DNA of 64,000 bases from Nageia nagi (taxonomy: Eukaryota; Pinophyta). Positions 1-12,772 of the stretch are shown here, one piece after another; within the stretch, counting starts at the first letter, position 1; every line of letters starts with the position of its first letter. The stretch is taken from positions 155,310,001 through 155,374,000 of the forward strand of contig JBITNC010000001.1 of the NCBI GenBank assembly GCA_050084985.1, in the 5' to 3' direction. The position numbers and the translations under genes are program-made. Below the pieces are notes generated by a model. That model had not been told where the DNA came from and did not search any database. It saw nothing but the letters and a program-made list of their open reading frames with translations.

Positions 1-1350
1 TGGGAGAGGCTTATCACAGATGGAATCATCCTTTTGCATGAGCTATTACACTCAACAAAGGAAAAAAAAAAATGAGGATACCATGATGCTAAAATTAGAC
101 ATGGAAAATTCCTATGATAGGGTTAACTAGAATGTTTTGAATCTAATCCTTAAAAAATTTGGGTTTAGTGATAAATGAGGAGACAAGGTTAAAGAATGCA
201 TCACAACTCCAAAAAATTTAGTCATAGTTAATGGTGAGCTAGTTGGTTTCTTTGGGGCAAAAAGAGGATTGCAATTAGCTAATCCAATTTCTTCTTAGCT
301 CTTTATAATTATGTAAGAAGCTCTCGGAAGGGCTATTATATGGGCACACAAAACAAGAAACCTTCAAGGTATCAAACATGCTAGATCCAACTATCCAATT
401 ACACATCATCAAGTCATTGATGACATGATCTTAGTGGGAAAAGCCACAAAAATTGAAGCTAAAAATATTAAAAGAATCATAAAAAAAACTATGAAAAATC
501 CTTACACCATAGGATCAATCTCAAGAAATTGAAATTATATTTTCTTAATACTCCAAGTAGAAAGAAGAAAAAGATTGTAAAAATATATGGTTGTATGATC
601 AAAGACATCCTCACTAAGTACCTTGGAGTGCTCCTTTTCATTGGAAGAGTAGCAGCAAAGTTTTGGGATAATATGCTAGAGAAATTAAAGAAGAAGATTA
701 CATGATGGAGTGGGAAGATGTTATCTTATGTAGCCAAAGTACTTATTATAAAACATACACTACAAAGCATTCTTATATATAGCATTATGATCTTGAAAAT
801 GTTAAATATGGTTGTGGGGAAAGTTGATCAAGTTTACAGAAGAATTTTGTGGGAGGGTGAAAAAGAAAGGAAAAAATTCTCACTTATGTCCTAGAGTAAA
901 ATATGCAGGGAGGAAGAGAAAGGAGGTCTAGGGATAAGGAAAATGAATCATATAAGTAAGGCTCTAAGATAAAAAAATTGGAATGGAAGTTAGTGATGGA
1001 GGATAGGGATCATATTAATGGGTTAAAACCCAAATACCTGGATAACTACAACCATTTCTTATGAGTTTCAAATCTAAATTATGGCTCATAATTTTGAAAT
1101 GGCCTAATCAATATTAGAGAGTTATTTGATTGAAAGGTACAATGGAATATAGGAAAAGGAGATGAAACTTTCTTTAGGTAGGATGCATGGCTAAGAGAGA
1201 TACCCTTAATTTGTTATAAAAGAATCTCAAAAGGGGTAAATTAGGTATTAAAGTGCAAGGTGAGAAAGTTAAATACTACTTATCAAAACAAACAAGATTA
1301 TGGTGGGTAGAGAAACATCCATAATTGGAGATTGAAGCAAATCTCATAAA
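1..1350 (+). pseudogene. Decayed LINE (L1-type) reverse transcriptase, 3' part of ORF2
   Basis: Reading the plus strand across frameshifts and stops gives the order of a plant L1 reverse transcriptase. A KLDMENSYDRVN block (palm aspartate) lies at about 90-130. An FGF block and a viNG/G.F segment follow at about 160-250, then a degenerate RGLRQGDP block near 265-290. The catalytic FADD box is altered to VIDD near 415-425. The YLGVLL and WSGKMLSYVAK blocks lie at about 620-740. A trailing W.IGKGDETFFR.D.WL segment is at about 1140-1190. There are many in-frame stops and no long ORF, so this is a dead copy that begins outside the window. Assignment to the LINE/L1 class is from block order; the family is unknown. 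Confidence 0.8.
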
Positions 1351-2831
<1,481 letters not shown>

Positions 2832-4129
2832 CATCTTTGTATTGTGAATACTTCTAGATATGGCTAAATTTAATTATAGTATCTCTAATTAAATCTACAT
2901 AGGATTAATATTACAAAGATATGAAAAATAAAGATTGAACCTTCAGGATAAATATGCCAATTACAATCATGTAGACTAGCATTTATATACTAACATATTT
3001 TAGATATTCAATTATAGTTGTAGTTATAAAATAATTCACCCCATGCACTCTTCATGAGCCAAATGTGTTGTAAATTTAAATATTATTCCTATTTTCATCT
3101 TATTGAAATTCTATAAAAGTGTAGAGAGACCCAAGGATTTAGTGTCATCTTTTTCTTGTGTTTTCCATTTTTAATTAGGCTTTCTATATAATAGATATTT
3201 TCTTTCTTAATAATTATGTATGATGGAATCATTTATCATAAATAGGTGTATACATGTGTTCTTAATATTTACACTCATGCTAGATGCACAAATGGAGAGT
3301 GAGAAGAATAATGGGAGAAAAACCCTATATGCAAGTAGATTAAAACTATTAATAGGCTATTTTGGTCCTTGAGGTCCTCATTCCCTAACCCTAAAAAAAT
3401 AAATAGTTCTCTTTAGAACATCCCTATGCCTTGTGGGCCTAGTGGAAAGAAATAAATAAATAATACCTAAGGAAGCAACTCTAGATTCAAAAAGGGTAAC
3501 TAATAAAGGAGCACATGATAGCTTGGAATCCATCCCTTTGTAAAAATATATTGTAAGAATATAATCCATAGGAATCATCAAGGATCTATTCCTAGGTGTA
3601 GAATTAGGGGTTCATGACTTGGTGTCTCTTAGTTGTTTATTGAAAAAAACTAGGAAATCATGGACCAACATGGTTAAGGGTACACCCCAAGAAAAAGGAC
3701 CTCATCCAACTTTGATTTTTAGTTACATCAAGTTAAGCTCTACATCCCTAAATATATTTTAGATTATTTAATGTATGAAAATGTATGAAAGGGAACCTTG
3801 ATTTGGTGTTTGATTGATTCCTGAGTTCTTGATTACATTTTCATGCATTAAATCATGATTAAAGTGTGTAATTAGATTCCTATGAGATTATATCTATTGG
3901 ATTATTGATTAAGGTTATATTTTCTTATTTTTCATGGGTAGTTTATTGCTTACAACTCTAAAACTTATACATTGCATGTTACATGCTTAATCCAATATAT
4001 TGTACAATAATAAATAAACCATTCACATTCATATACAAAACATATAAAATCAAACTCATTTAACACAAGTTGAACGATAAAAATGATAATCTATATATAT
4101 CATATAATGATCATAATATATAGTAAGGG
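2832..4129. other. AT-rich stretch without recognised gene
   Basis: No domain or transposon end could be recognised. A minus-strand ORF at 3378-3581 has no family resemblance that I can name. Confidence 0.5.
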
Positions 4130-4661
4130 GTAGATCTATGTCCATAGTGTACATCTAGTGGCAAGAACTACTACCACTACTATGAACCTCGCTGGTACTC
4201 TATCTAGTCCTACAATTTATACCACTCTCTCTTGATTTTGAGATCCCTCTTGAGAATTCACTCATGCTGACTCCAACAATATCATTATCTCTCTTTTCGA
4301 TATTTTCCATAAGGCTTTGTATAAAATCCCATTGCTCATTGGATGGAGGCATATCCACTTGCTCCTGGAGTCTCTTCAAATACTACTCCAATGTCATAAT
4401 TTGTGCATCTTTGGCTGCAACCATGGCTTGTAGTGTGGACACCTACCCCTTAAAAGGCTTAAGCCTCTTGATCTTAGCCTCAAGGGCTATACCCATGTGT
4501 CTACCTCTCCTACAAGAAAATATTGCATTATTAGTTTCTTAATCATATGTAAATTTGTAAAAATGAATATATGGTTAATTTGGTACCTGGTGCCACTAGT
4601 GGCATAGCCTCTACTAGTGCTACAAATCCTAGAATTGCTAATCCCTCTTAGATGGTAATAT
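4130..4661 (-). pseudogene. C-terminal part of plant-mobile-domain (PMD) pseudogene, separated by a gypsy insertion
   Basis: On the minus strand, from about 4540 down to 4200, a frame with few stops reads as a charged, helix-prone segment (RRGRHMGIALEAKIKRLK, then QAMVAAKDAQIMTLE and EQVDMPPSNEQWDFIQSL), typical of the coiled tail after a PMD. It may begin at a splice acceptor (TTCTTGTAG on the minus strand near 4513). The other half of the gene lies at 13382-14630 on the same strand. The two are separated exactly by the Ty3/gypsy element and its CATGT duplication, so they were once contiguous. Gene identity rests on the other half; this half alone would not be recognisable. Confidence 0.55.
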
Positions 4662-4666
4662 CATGT
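4662..4666. repeat. Target-site duplication CATGT (left copy)
   Basis: CATGT directly abuts the TGATC start of the left gypsy LTR and recurs immediately after the right LTR at 13377-13381. Confidence 0.9.
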
Positions 4667-5849
4667 TGATCTAAAACTTAGATCACTACAGTATTCTAGA
4701 AATTCATATTCATTATGTCCAATTCATCACCAGCTTTTCAATTCTTCTTTTGGATTGCATTTTCATCTCCATTTGTAGAAGTTATGTGGATTTAAATATT
4801 CTAAGTGTTTTTGAGGAAATTAAAAAAAAAAGGAATATATATATATATATATATTGAAAAGTCAAAAAAAATTTGGGCTACAATATTGGAGGATGGTACC
4901 CACCACCTGACAAGATGGAACTACCAAGTAGGCAAGTGATGTGGAGCACTAAAGTGGGGAGGCCATAGAGTTTTGGGAGCCAGATGGGTGGAGCCCACTA
5001 GGGGCCTAACCACCCATGCCTGATCATGGCTTCATTGGCCACCATTTCAAATAGACCACCAGCCAACCTCCACCTTGTGATCACCTATCACTCAGCCATT
5101 ATCTGTTTAGCCACCCATAGATCAAAGGGGATTGACTCCCTTCATTTTCTAAGTACCACTTGGTGCAATATGATTACATTCACCCATTTAAGATCAGTTT
5201 TGGGATTTTTGCATGGTTTAGAATGAAATTTGATTTTTCAAATGGTCAATTTTATTTTTTAATGGTTGAAGCCCCTATTTTTGGGTTAAGTATTATTTGT
5301 TAAAATTATAGCACTCCAAAGAGCATAAATTTACCTATTTTTAAGCTTTATTTGGGAGATTATTGTAACCAATTGAGATCAAAATTCAAAAGTAAGTAAT
5401 TGACCCAAATGGGTACCAGAATATGGTTTTTGTTTGTTATATTCTTAGTTGTAACACATCCAAATTTATCTCCAAAAAAATGTATAAAATAGGAGCAAAT
5501 TGGACATGCCAAAGAGAGGAAGATTTTAGAGATTATAGTTTAGTTTTGTGGTGATATTTTAGAGCTGAATTTTGTGTGTGAATGTAAGAAGAGGCTGGAG
5601 AATTGTGGAGGTCATTATGTACAAGAATTCCACCCACTATTGAAGAGAGCTTTTATGCTAGATTTAGCCCACATTGAGTGAACTAGGGTAAATTTTAGCT
5701 TGTCATTTTTGTGCTTGGAGTTCTAATTATTCTCTAGTTTTGCATTCATTCTCTCTAAATTTCTTTACAAACACTTGGTCAAATTTAACTGTGAAATGGT
5801 CCTAATTAAGAGTTGAAATGAAATTTTAATTCTTATAAATTATGGATCA
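4667..5849 (+). repeat. Left (5') LTR of the gypsy element
   Basis: The 1183-bp repeat aligns end to end with 11749-13376 apart from indels. Shared blocks include the TCATCTCCATTTGTAGAAG segment, a short (AT)10 tract at 4835-4854, and the GGATCA end. The right copy has a 60-bp (AT) tract at the same place and an extra inserted solo LTR. The left copy keeps the empty site near 5245-5260. Confidence 0.92.
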
Positions 5850-5853
5850 TGAT

Positions 5854-5864
5854 AGGTATCAAAG
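5854..5864 (+). promoter_or_regulatory. Degenerate primer-binding site (initiator-Met tRNA type)
   Basis: AGGTATCAAAG lies 4 nt after the left LTR. It matches the usual plant TGGTATCAGAG with two changes. Confidence 0.7.
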
Positions 5865-6034
5865 TAAGAGATTGAATTCAAATTAACCTGTATTTTGTGA
5901 GTTTTGTTGTTGGGTGTTTGGAAATTGTTTTGCATGAATACCAAGTTACAAAGTAAGAAAGGAGAAGAGGAATTATAGAAGGAGATCTTGAGATTGGTTC
6001 CAGGATTTGGATAAGGAAACAAAGGAAGATTGTC

Positions 6035-6088
6035 ATGGCTAAAGAAGAAGGATCCAATTTGAAAAAGCAACTTACTGATATCACTTCA
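6035..6088 (+). pseudogene. N-terminal stub of gypsy gag, cut by a nested LTR element
   Basis: An ATG at 6035 opens a frame (MAKEEGSN...) that runs into the small LTR element starting at 6089. The frame resumes after the element at 7639 once one copy of the 5-bp duplication is discounted, so this is the likely original gag start. The downstream ATG at 7730 is only the first one left intact in the remaining part. Confidence 0.6.
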
Positions 6089-6461
6089 TGTTAGGTCCCT
6101 ATACTACTCATGTAGCCCCTATATTATTATTATGTGTCCCATAGAAGTCCACTATGGTTATTGTTATTCCCTTACATTATTATTGTTATGTCAGCCAAAT
6201 ATTATTATTGTTCTATCAGCTAGTGTCCTTTCATTGTAGTGGCACCCCTTGGACTCCTATATATACTAAGGAGGTATTATCATTTGTATTGTCTATTGAT
6301 GTGTAATTGATGTGATGTAAAGGAGGTTGCCCCCTTGAAGTGGCTTATTACAAAGGAGGTTGCCCCCTCAAAGTGGCTTATTATAGATTTTATCTCTTAT
6401 TCAAGGCATTGAGCTCTTTCTCTCATGATTTTATGCTATTTTGGAAACTTTGTTCATAACA
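6089..6461 (+). repeat. 5' LTR of the small element
   Basis: 373 bp, TGTTAGG...CATAACA. It contains an internal repeat: AAAGGAGGTTGCCCC with AAGTGGCTTATTA occurs twice near 6320-6390. Confidence 0.93.
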
Positions 6462-6463
6462 TT

Positions 6464-6475
6464 TGGTATCAGAGC
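6464..6475 (+). promoter_or_regulatory. Primer-binding site, initiator-Met tRNA
   Basis: A perfect TGGTATCAGAGC, two bases after the LTR. This is the standard primer site of plant LTR retrotransposons. Confidence 0.92.
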
Positions 6476-7134
6476 AGACAATTCTATGATTTCACGGCTC
6501 AAAACTAGTCATCATGGAATTTTCACTACCAAATTATTCTTGCAAGGTTTAAGATTCTAAAATTTATTGAGTTTTTATATTACATACCAAAGAAGTTTCA
6601 ATTCAAATTTTAGATCCTAATTCGCTATATTTTGCAAGTTACACTTGGGGAAAGTTAAGGTTTGTGACTAGTCACAAAAGCAGGTTTAAAATAGGTGTTC
6701 TAGCTAAAAAGTGTATATCTAAAGTTTTACAATTCCAAACTAGGTGAAACCTATTGGATTGGTTATGGTACAGACTAAAGTTTATCTATTAAAATTTTCA
6801 AGGTTTTAGAATAAATAGGTGACATGTGGCACATCATACAAGTTTGCACTTCTAAAAAATCCAAAAATCAGCACATTTTGGGAAAGTTGCATCCATTTCC
6901 TCTTGGAATATTAGAATTTTACAAAATATATGGCATTGCAAAGAAGACATCTAAGGCTACTACAAGTAGAAATTTCAAACTCTAAAGGGCCAAAATTTTA
7001 GATTTACATTAGTTGGAAGGTCGAACAATAGAATAGTCTCCAAATCATGGTTTAAAAAGCACTACATCCCAGGGAATTGTGGTCTCCTACAACATACTCA
7101 TAGTGTACCAACATCCTTAGAGATGGATTTTAGG

Positions 7135-7263
7135 ATGGCAAGGAAGGTTGAAAGTAAAAATATGGCAATGGCTGAAGATTCCACATGGGAAGATGAGAAA
7201 TTTCTACAGAAGCATCCAGAACTACTAAAATGTTGAGGACAACATTTTTTTGAAGGAGAGGGG
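7135..7263 (+). pseudogene. Remnant of gypsy polyprotein C-terminus inside the small element
   Basis: The frame reads MARKVESKN..., then AEDSTWEDE, then FLQKHPELL, a stop, and QHFFEGEG immediately before the right LTR. TWEDE plus a trailing F.GEG just upstream of the LTR is the usual end of chromodomain-side gypsy polyproteins. It shows where the small element came from. It has one in-frame stop and no catalytic domain. Confidence 0.65.
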
Positions 7264-7265
7264 CA
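7252..7265 (+). promoter_or_regulatory. Polypurine tract of the small element
   Basis: GAAGGAGAGGGGCA directly abuts the TGTTAGG start of the right LTR, in the position of a plus-strand primer. Confidence 0.85.
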
Positions 7266-7638
7266 TGTTAGGTCCCTATACTACTCATGTAGCCCATATA
7301 TTGTTATTATGTGTCCCATATAAGTCCACTATGGTTATTGTTATTCCCTTACATTATTATTGTTATGTCGACCAGACATTATTATTGTTATGTCGGCTAG
7401 TGTCCTTTCATTGTAGTGGCACCCCTTGGACTCCTATATATACTAAGGAGGTATTATCATTTGTATTTTCTATTGTTGTGTAATTGATGTGATGTAAAGG
7501 AGGTTGTCCCCTCGAAGTGGCTTATTACAAAGGAGGTTGCCCCGTCAAAGTGGCTTATTACAGATTTTATCTCTTATTCAACGCATTGAGCTCTTTCTCT
7601 TGTGATTTTATGCTATTTTGGGAACTTTGTTCATAACA
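7266..7638 (+). repeat. 3' LTR of the small element
   Basis: 373 bp, the same length as the left copy. It is followed by CTTTA, compared with CTTCA before the left copy. Confidence 0.93.
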
Positions 7639-8470
7639 CTTTAATGTTCCAAAAGATGTCACTCCAATTTCAATACTTCCAAGAACAATAAAATAAGAAA
7701 AATGAAGGTGAACTAGTGAAGGTAAAATATTGAGTAATGAAAATGCAAATAGTTATTTTCAAATTTATCCTTTGAAGCTTGAAGTAAATTTTTCTTTACC
7801 TACTTTTGATGGAGAAGTGAATGGTGAAAAATTAGATCATTATATTAAGCAAATTGAAGTGTATTGTAGAATACAAAAGACTGAAAATGATGAGGATAAG
7901 ATTCAATTAAAAACTCTTAAGATGAATGGAAATGCACTTATTTGGTGGGAAAGTTATATGCAAAGTGAAAATGACTCACTTAAAGAATGTTATGCTTCTT
8001 GGACTCATTTTGTACAATTACTTAGAGATAAATTTTATCCATTGGGCTACCATAAAAAACCGATCATGGAATGGCAAAGTTTTCATAAAGGCAAAGGGAA
8101 AAGTGTGCAAGAATACATTATAGAGTTTAAAAAAAGTGATAATATGCTAGGTATTTCTCTTTTTTCACAAGACACTCTTCTAAATTATATTGGTGGTTTG
8201 AACAATTATTTAAAACATAGTTTATTGATGTTTTATCTAATTGATTTGGATAAAGTTTGTGTATAACCCACACACTTAGAAGAAAGAGGGAAATTTATTA
8301 AAGAAGGGAAAAAGAAAAATACTTCTAATCCTAATAATTCTAAAAATAATAAGAAAAAAAGGAAGGAGAAAAATAAAACTACATCTACTACACAAAAAAA
8401 AAAAATTCTAAAGATGTTTGTACTCATTGTAAGAGAGAAGGCTATTTCTAAATGTTAGAAACTACATCCT
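7639..8470 (+). pseudogene. Ty3/gypsy gag (capsid and nucleocapsid) pseudogene
   Basis: The open part 7730-8266 (178 codons) has the retrotransposon gag fold signature: LPTFDGEVNGEKLDHYI, W.ESY, LRDKFYPLGY, and a Q..KGKSVQEYI..F segment. An asparagine/lysine-rich linker then follows (8280-8410). At about 8415-8450 a zinc knuckle remnant reads VCTHCKREGYF; the remaining C is lost behind a stop and frameshift. In the parent element this packages genomic RNA. The N-terminal piece is at 6035-6088, across the nested element. Confidence 0.85.
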
Positions 8471-8479
8471 AAATTATGC

Positions 8480-9028
8480 CCTAAGTTTAAAGGCCAAAAG
8501 CAACAAGAAAATACTATTGCTAAGGAAATTGAATATGGTTTTGATGTAGTTGAGAAAATGGCATGTATGGTTTTGCATAGTTCAACTAATGAAGATGAGG
8601 AAAAGAAGAAAATTCAACTTTTTCACATCAAAGTACAAGTTAATAAAATAAGGATTGATACATTGTTTGATCCTAGTTCATAAGATAACTTGATTGCTGA
8701 GGAATATGTAAAATCAATTGCACTCACTACTCAACCACATCCACACCCATATCCATTGGGATGGATTCACAAAAAGTCCAAGCTAGAGGTAACTCAACAA
8801 TGCAAATTGAAATTTGGAATTAACAGGGATTAAATTGATAAGGTTTTACTTGATGTTGTTTCTTTGGATATTTGTGGGATTGTGCTTGGAAGTCCTTATC
8901 TATGGGATAAATATGCTTTAATTTATAGAAATGAAAATAAGTATAGAATCATAAAGGATGGAATTGAATATATTATTAACTCACATAAAAGCATGAATAG
9001 GAATATCTTTTTAATTACTACAGAATAA
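8480..9028 (+). pseudogene. Ty3/gypsy aspartic protease region
   Basis: After the zinc knuckle the frame reads through KIRIDTLFDPSS, where a gypsy protease normally has its D-S/T-G triad (here DPSS, with a stop right after). It continues with LDICGIVLGSPYLWDKYALI, the C-terminal flap side of the fold (usually LG.PYL). Stops at about 8684 and 8834 inactivate it. Confidence 0.75.
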
Positions 9029-9055
9029 GCAAAAAGACTAATTAACACAAGAAAA

Positions 9056-9770
9056 ATGTTTGCACTTGCAATGGTGAGATCTCAAAATGAAGTTAAAATT
9101 AATAAGGCACTTGATGAATGTGAACCCCAATACAAAAATAAAGTTAAAGAAGTAATTTATGAGTTTGAGGATTTATTTCAAATTCTTACAGAACTTCCAC
9201 CTAGAAGAGATATACAACATGAGATTCAATTACATCATGATGTTGCACTTCCTAATATTAGTTTATATAGACATTATTTTATGTAAAATTAAGAAATTAA
9301 GAAACAAATTAAGGAATTGTTAGATCAAAGATTCATTAGACAAAACACATCACCATGTGGTTCTCCTATTGTTATAATTCCAAAGAAAGCTGGAATTTGG
9401 TGTATGTATGTTGATTACAAGGTAATAAACAAAATCATGATTGAAAATCAATATCCAGTGCCATGTATTGATGATTTAATGGACCAATTGTAAAAAGCTA
9501 GTCTCTTTACAAAAATTGATTTAAAGAGTGGTTATCATCAATTACAGGTTAAAGAAGAGGATGTTTGGAAAACTGCTTTTAAAACTAGGCAAGGATTATT
9601 TGAATGGTTAATTTTACCATTTGGTTTATGCAATGCTCCTACTACTTTTATGAGAGTGATGAATGAGGTATTGACGCCTTTCATTGATGAATTTGTTATT
9701 TTATATCTTGATGATATTTCATATATAGTGATGATTGGGATGATCATAGGGTGCATATTCATAAATTGTT
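9056..9770 (+). pseudogene. Ty3/gypsy reverse transcriptase, frameshifted after YLDD
   Basis: The block order is typical: ELPPRRDIQHEI (about 9190-9225), RFIRQNTSPCGSPIVIIPKK (about 9325-9390), [28 protein letters not shown] (about 9510-9545), [16 protein letters not shown] (about 9610-9660) and the catalytic YLDD at 9704-9715. Stops at 9284, 9292 and 9491, and a frame change after YLDD (about 9720-9751), break it. The downstream half continues in another frame from 9751. Confidence 0.93.
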
Positions 9771-10480
9771 TGAAGTTTTAAGGGAAGAAAGACTCTATTT
9801 AAAGATGTCTAAATGTGCGTTTGTAAAAAAAAATTTAATCTATCTTGGCCACATTATAGGTGAAGGTCAATTAAGGATAGATCCTACCAAAGTTGAGGCT
9901 ATGATGAAATGGCCTACTCCCACTAATGTGACTAAAACTAGGATTTTTCTTGGAGCTGTGCAATATTTACAAAAGTTTATTACTAACTTTTCTTATATGG
10001 ATTCTCCACTTCATGCAATTACAGGAAAGAGTCATGGATTTCAGTGGGGAGGAAAAGAACAACATGTATTTGATTTGCTTAAAAATAAAATTAGTAATGC
10101 TCTAGTGCTTACTTTGCCTAATCTTCAAAAGTGTTTTGAAATTGAAACTAATGAAATTGACTATGTTATGGGTCCAGTTTTATTACAGGAAAGACATCTG
10201 GTGTGTTATCATTTGAAAATGTTCAATAATACAATAAGAAATAATCCCATTTATGATAAAGAGTTGTTTGCATTAGTTCAAAGTGTGAAGAAATAGAAAT
10301 ATTATTTGGTTGGTAAAGAGACAATAATTCACATAGATCATCAACCCTTACAATATTTACAATCATGATCTAAATTGCAACAATATAGACACTTTCATTA
10401 GATGGGATTTTTGTAATTGGTTATTACATATAAAAAGAGTTCACAAAATAAGATTGCTAATATGTTGTCTATACCACCAA
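9751..10480 (+). pseudogene. Ty3/gypsy RT thumb and RNase H
   Basis: The frame 9751-10296 continues [36 protein letters not shown], then the connection W.TPTNVTKTRIFLGAVQYLQKFI. RNase H follows (LPNLQKCFEIETNEIDYVMG, YDKELFALV). In the usual RNase H strand the first catalytic Asp (eTDAS) is here ETNEID, so the active site is already damaged. Stops at 10294 and 10366 follow within IHIDHQPLQYL, the last RNase H block. Confidence 0.88.
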
Positions 10481-10499
10481 TAGTGGTAGCTATTGTTAT

Positions 10500-11480
10500 T
10501 CTGCAAAATAGTTCCTTGATGCATGAGGGTTATAAAGAATAATATGTTGATGAACTTGATTTCCAAATCATATATCATAAATTGAATCTTGGTAATGAAG
10601 TTGAAAATATTGACTTTCATGTACATCATGGATTGCTTTATCATTTGGGAAAACTTTGTATACCTATTGGTAAGAGGAATGATTTGATTAGGGAAGCTCA
10701 CACTTCTCAAATTTTAGGACATTTTGGTGTTGGTAAGACTCTTCCTAATTTGCAAAGGTATTATTATTGGCCTAAAATGCAAGAACATGTATCTAGGTAT
10801 ATTAGAGGTTGTATGTTATGCAGTGTTAGCAAACCTAGTAAAAGGAAGTTGGGTCTTCATATGCCATTTTTTGTTCCTACAAGACCATGGGAGAGTATTT
10901 CTATGGATTTTATTGGTGGTTTACCTATTTCTAAGAGAGGAAATGATTATTTGTATGTGGTTGTGGATATATTCAATAAAATTTGCATACTAATTCTATG
11001 TAAAAAGACTATGATAGGTCAGGAGGCTATTAATCAAGCTATACACTCTTATACTAAAAAATTGCCTATTGAGACATGTTTTGATTATTTGCTAAAGTCA
11101 CCTTTTGATTTGGTTTTTGTTTCATTTAGTGATGGAGATAGTGTTCTTCATATTGAGGAGGAGCGAGAAAAGAACTTCATTGAGAGACTCAGGATGATAC
11201 ATCATAAGGTGAAGGAATAGTTGGAGAAGTGTCAAGAAAAGTACAAAGAGAGACATGATCTTCATAGAGTGGATCATAAATTTTAGGTTGGGAATCAAGT
11301 ATGGATTCATATTAGCAAGGAAATACAACATAGTAAGGGGAAAAATTTGAAATTGATAAGGTATGGGCATTTTACGATCATTAATCAAGTTGGTGAAAAT
11401 GCATTTTGGTTAGACCTACCACCTTATATGCAGATTTATTTTGTTGTTAATGTGGAGAATTTAAATTTATATGAACCATA
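10500..11480 (+). pseudogene. Ty3/gypsy integrase with internal deletion of the catalytic core
   Basis: The HHCC zinc domain is intact in order: H.....GHFGVGKT....RYYYWP, then C..C (CMLCSVSKPS) at about 10699-10830. The core starts with SMDFIGGLPIS (first Asp, about 10900-10925). After TMIGQEAINQ (about 11030) it jumps directly to a sequence normally found after the core (IETCFDYLLKSPFDLVF). About 100 or more codons carrying the second Asp and the Glu are therefore missing. The C-terminal part YKERHD.HRVDHKF.VG.QVW and ENAFWLDLPPYM...VNVENLNLYEP continues to about 11480. Confidence 0.9.
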
Positions 11481-11485
11481 CTTGA

Positions 11486-11710
11486 TTGCATAAGATAAGG
11501 TGTCATGTTACCATCCATGGAAGATTTAGCCCTGAGCATATGAGTGTTTTAGTTGAGGATGTAATTTTGGAAAAGAAGAAGAGATCATCTTGTAGTGGTG
11601 AACATGAGATGTGGTGTATTGTATTGGAGGTCCAACACCCACACAAGGCCAAGTGGTATGTAATTGATCAAATGAGGAAACTCTACCCTCACCTTATTCC
11701 ATCATATTAG
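11486..11710 (+). pseudogene. Polyprotein C-terminal extension
   Basis: The 74-codon frame contains VEDVILEKKKRSS, then GEHEMWCIVL, then HPHKAKWYVIDQMRKLYPHL. It sits between integrase and the right LTR, where gypsy polyproteins carry a chromodomain-like targeting tail. I infer that role from position only. Confidence 0.55.
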
Positions 11711-11734
11711 GTGCTCTTAGGGTCAAAACCTCTC

Positions 11735-11748
11735 TCAGTGGGGAAGAA
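11735..11748 (+). promoter_or_regulatory. Polypurine tract of the gypsy element
   Basis: CAGTGGGGAAGAA lies immediately before TGATCC, the start of the right LTR. Confidence 0.8.
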
Positions 11749-11919
11749 TGATCCAAAATTTGGATCCTTATAGTGTTTTATAAATTCATATTTAGTGTAT
11801 TTAGTGTGTCTAATTCTTTCTAACTTTTCAATGCTTCTTTCGAATCACATTGTCATCTCCATTTGTAGAAGTTATGTGGATTTGAATATTCTAGGTGTGT
11901 TTGAGAAAATTGAAAAAAG

Positions 11920-11934
<15 letters not shown>

Positions 11935-11994
<60 letters not shown>
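11935..11994. repeat. (AT)30 microsatellite within the right LTR
   Basis: 60 bp of pure AT. The same position of the left LTR holds only about 20 bp (4835-4854), so the tract changed length after the two LTRs separated. Confidence 0.95.
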
Positions 11995-11996
<2 letters not shown>

Positions 11997-12391
11997 AAAA
12001 GTTAAAAAATAATTTGGGTAGCAATATTAGAGGAAGGGACCCACCGCCTAACATTATGGAACCTCCAAGTAGGTGAGTGATGTGGAGCACCAAAGTGGGG
12101 AGGTCATAGAGTTTTGGGAGTGAGAAGGGTGGAGCCCACCAGGGGCCTAACTTCCCACACCTAACCATGGCTTCACTGGCCACCATTTCAAATATATCAC
12201 CATCCAATTGCAACCTTGTAACTACTTTTCACTTAATCGCTAGTTGTTTAGCCACCCTCTGGTCAAAGGGGATTAACCCCCTTCATTTACTAAGTGACTC
12301 TTGGTGCAATATGATTGCATCTACCTACTTAAGCTTAGTTTTAGGGTTTTCACATGGTTTTGAATGAAATTTTATTTTTCAAAAGGTTAAT

Positions 12392-12772
12392 TATTATGAA
12401 CAAAGTTCCCAAAATAGCATAAAATCACGAGAGAAAGAGCTCAACACCTTGAATAAGAGATAAAATCTGTAATAAGCCACTTTGAGGGGGAAACCTCCTT
12501 TACAAATATGTAATAAGCCACTTCGAGGGGGAAACCTCCTTTACATCACATAAACTACACAACAATAGACAATACAAATGATAATACCTCCTTAGTATAT
12601 ATAGGAGTCCAAGGGTTGCCACTATAATGAAAGGACACTAGCCGACATAACAATAATAATGTCTGGCTGACATAACAATAATAATGTAAGGGAATAACAA
12701 TAACCATAGTGGACTTCTATGGGACACATAATAATAATATATGGGCTACATGAGTAGTATAGGGACCTAACA
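12392..12772 (-). mobile_element. Solo LTR of the small element family, minus orientation
   Basis: It is the reverse complement of the 373-bp LTR at 6089-6461 and 7266-7638. It begins TATTATGAAC and ends GGGACCTAACA. TTAAT lies on both sides (12387-12391 and 12773-12777), a perfect target duplication. There is no interior, so it is a solo LTR left by LTR-LTR recombination. The left gypsy LTR shows the uninterrupted site at about 5245-5260. Confidence 0.95.

Larger units (their letters stand above)
6089..7638 (+). mobile_element. Small non-autonomous LTR element (TRIM/deletion-derivative type), 1.55 kb
   Basis: Two 373-bp LTRs (6089-6461 and 7266-7638) start TGTTAGGTCCC and end TTCATAACA, with about 20 differences between them. 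A canonical primer site TGGTATCAGAGC is at 6464-6475, and a purine tract GAAGGAGAGGGG is at 7252-7263. Flanking 5-mers are CTTCA (6084-6088) and CTTTA (7639-7643), a target duplication with one change. The roughly 800-bp interior has no ORF except a remnant of a gypsy C-terminal (chromodomain-side) coding end at 7135-7263. It is therefore probably an internal deletion derivative of a gypsy element. It must be mobilised by other elements, because it lacks gag, RT and integrase. Confidence 0.92.
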
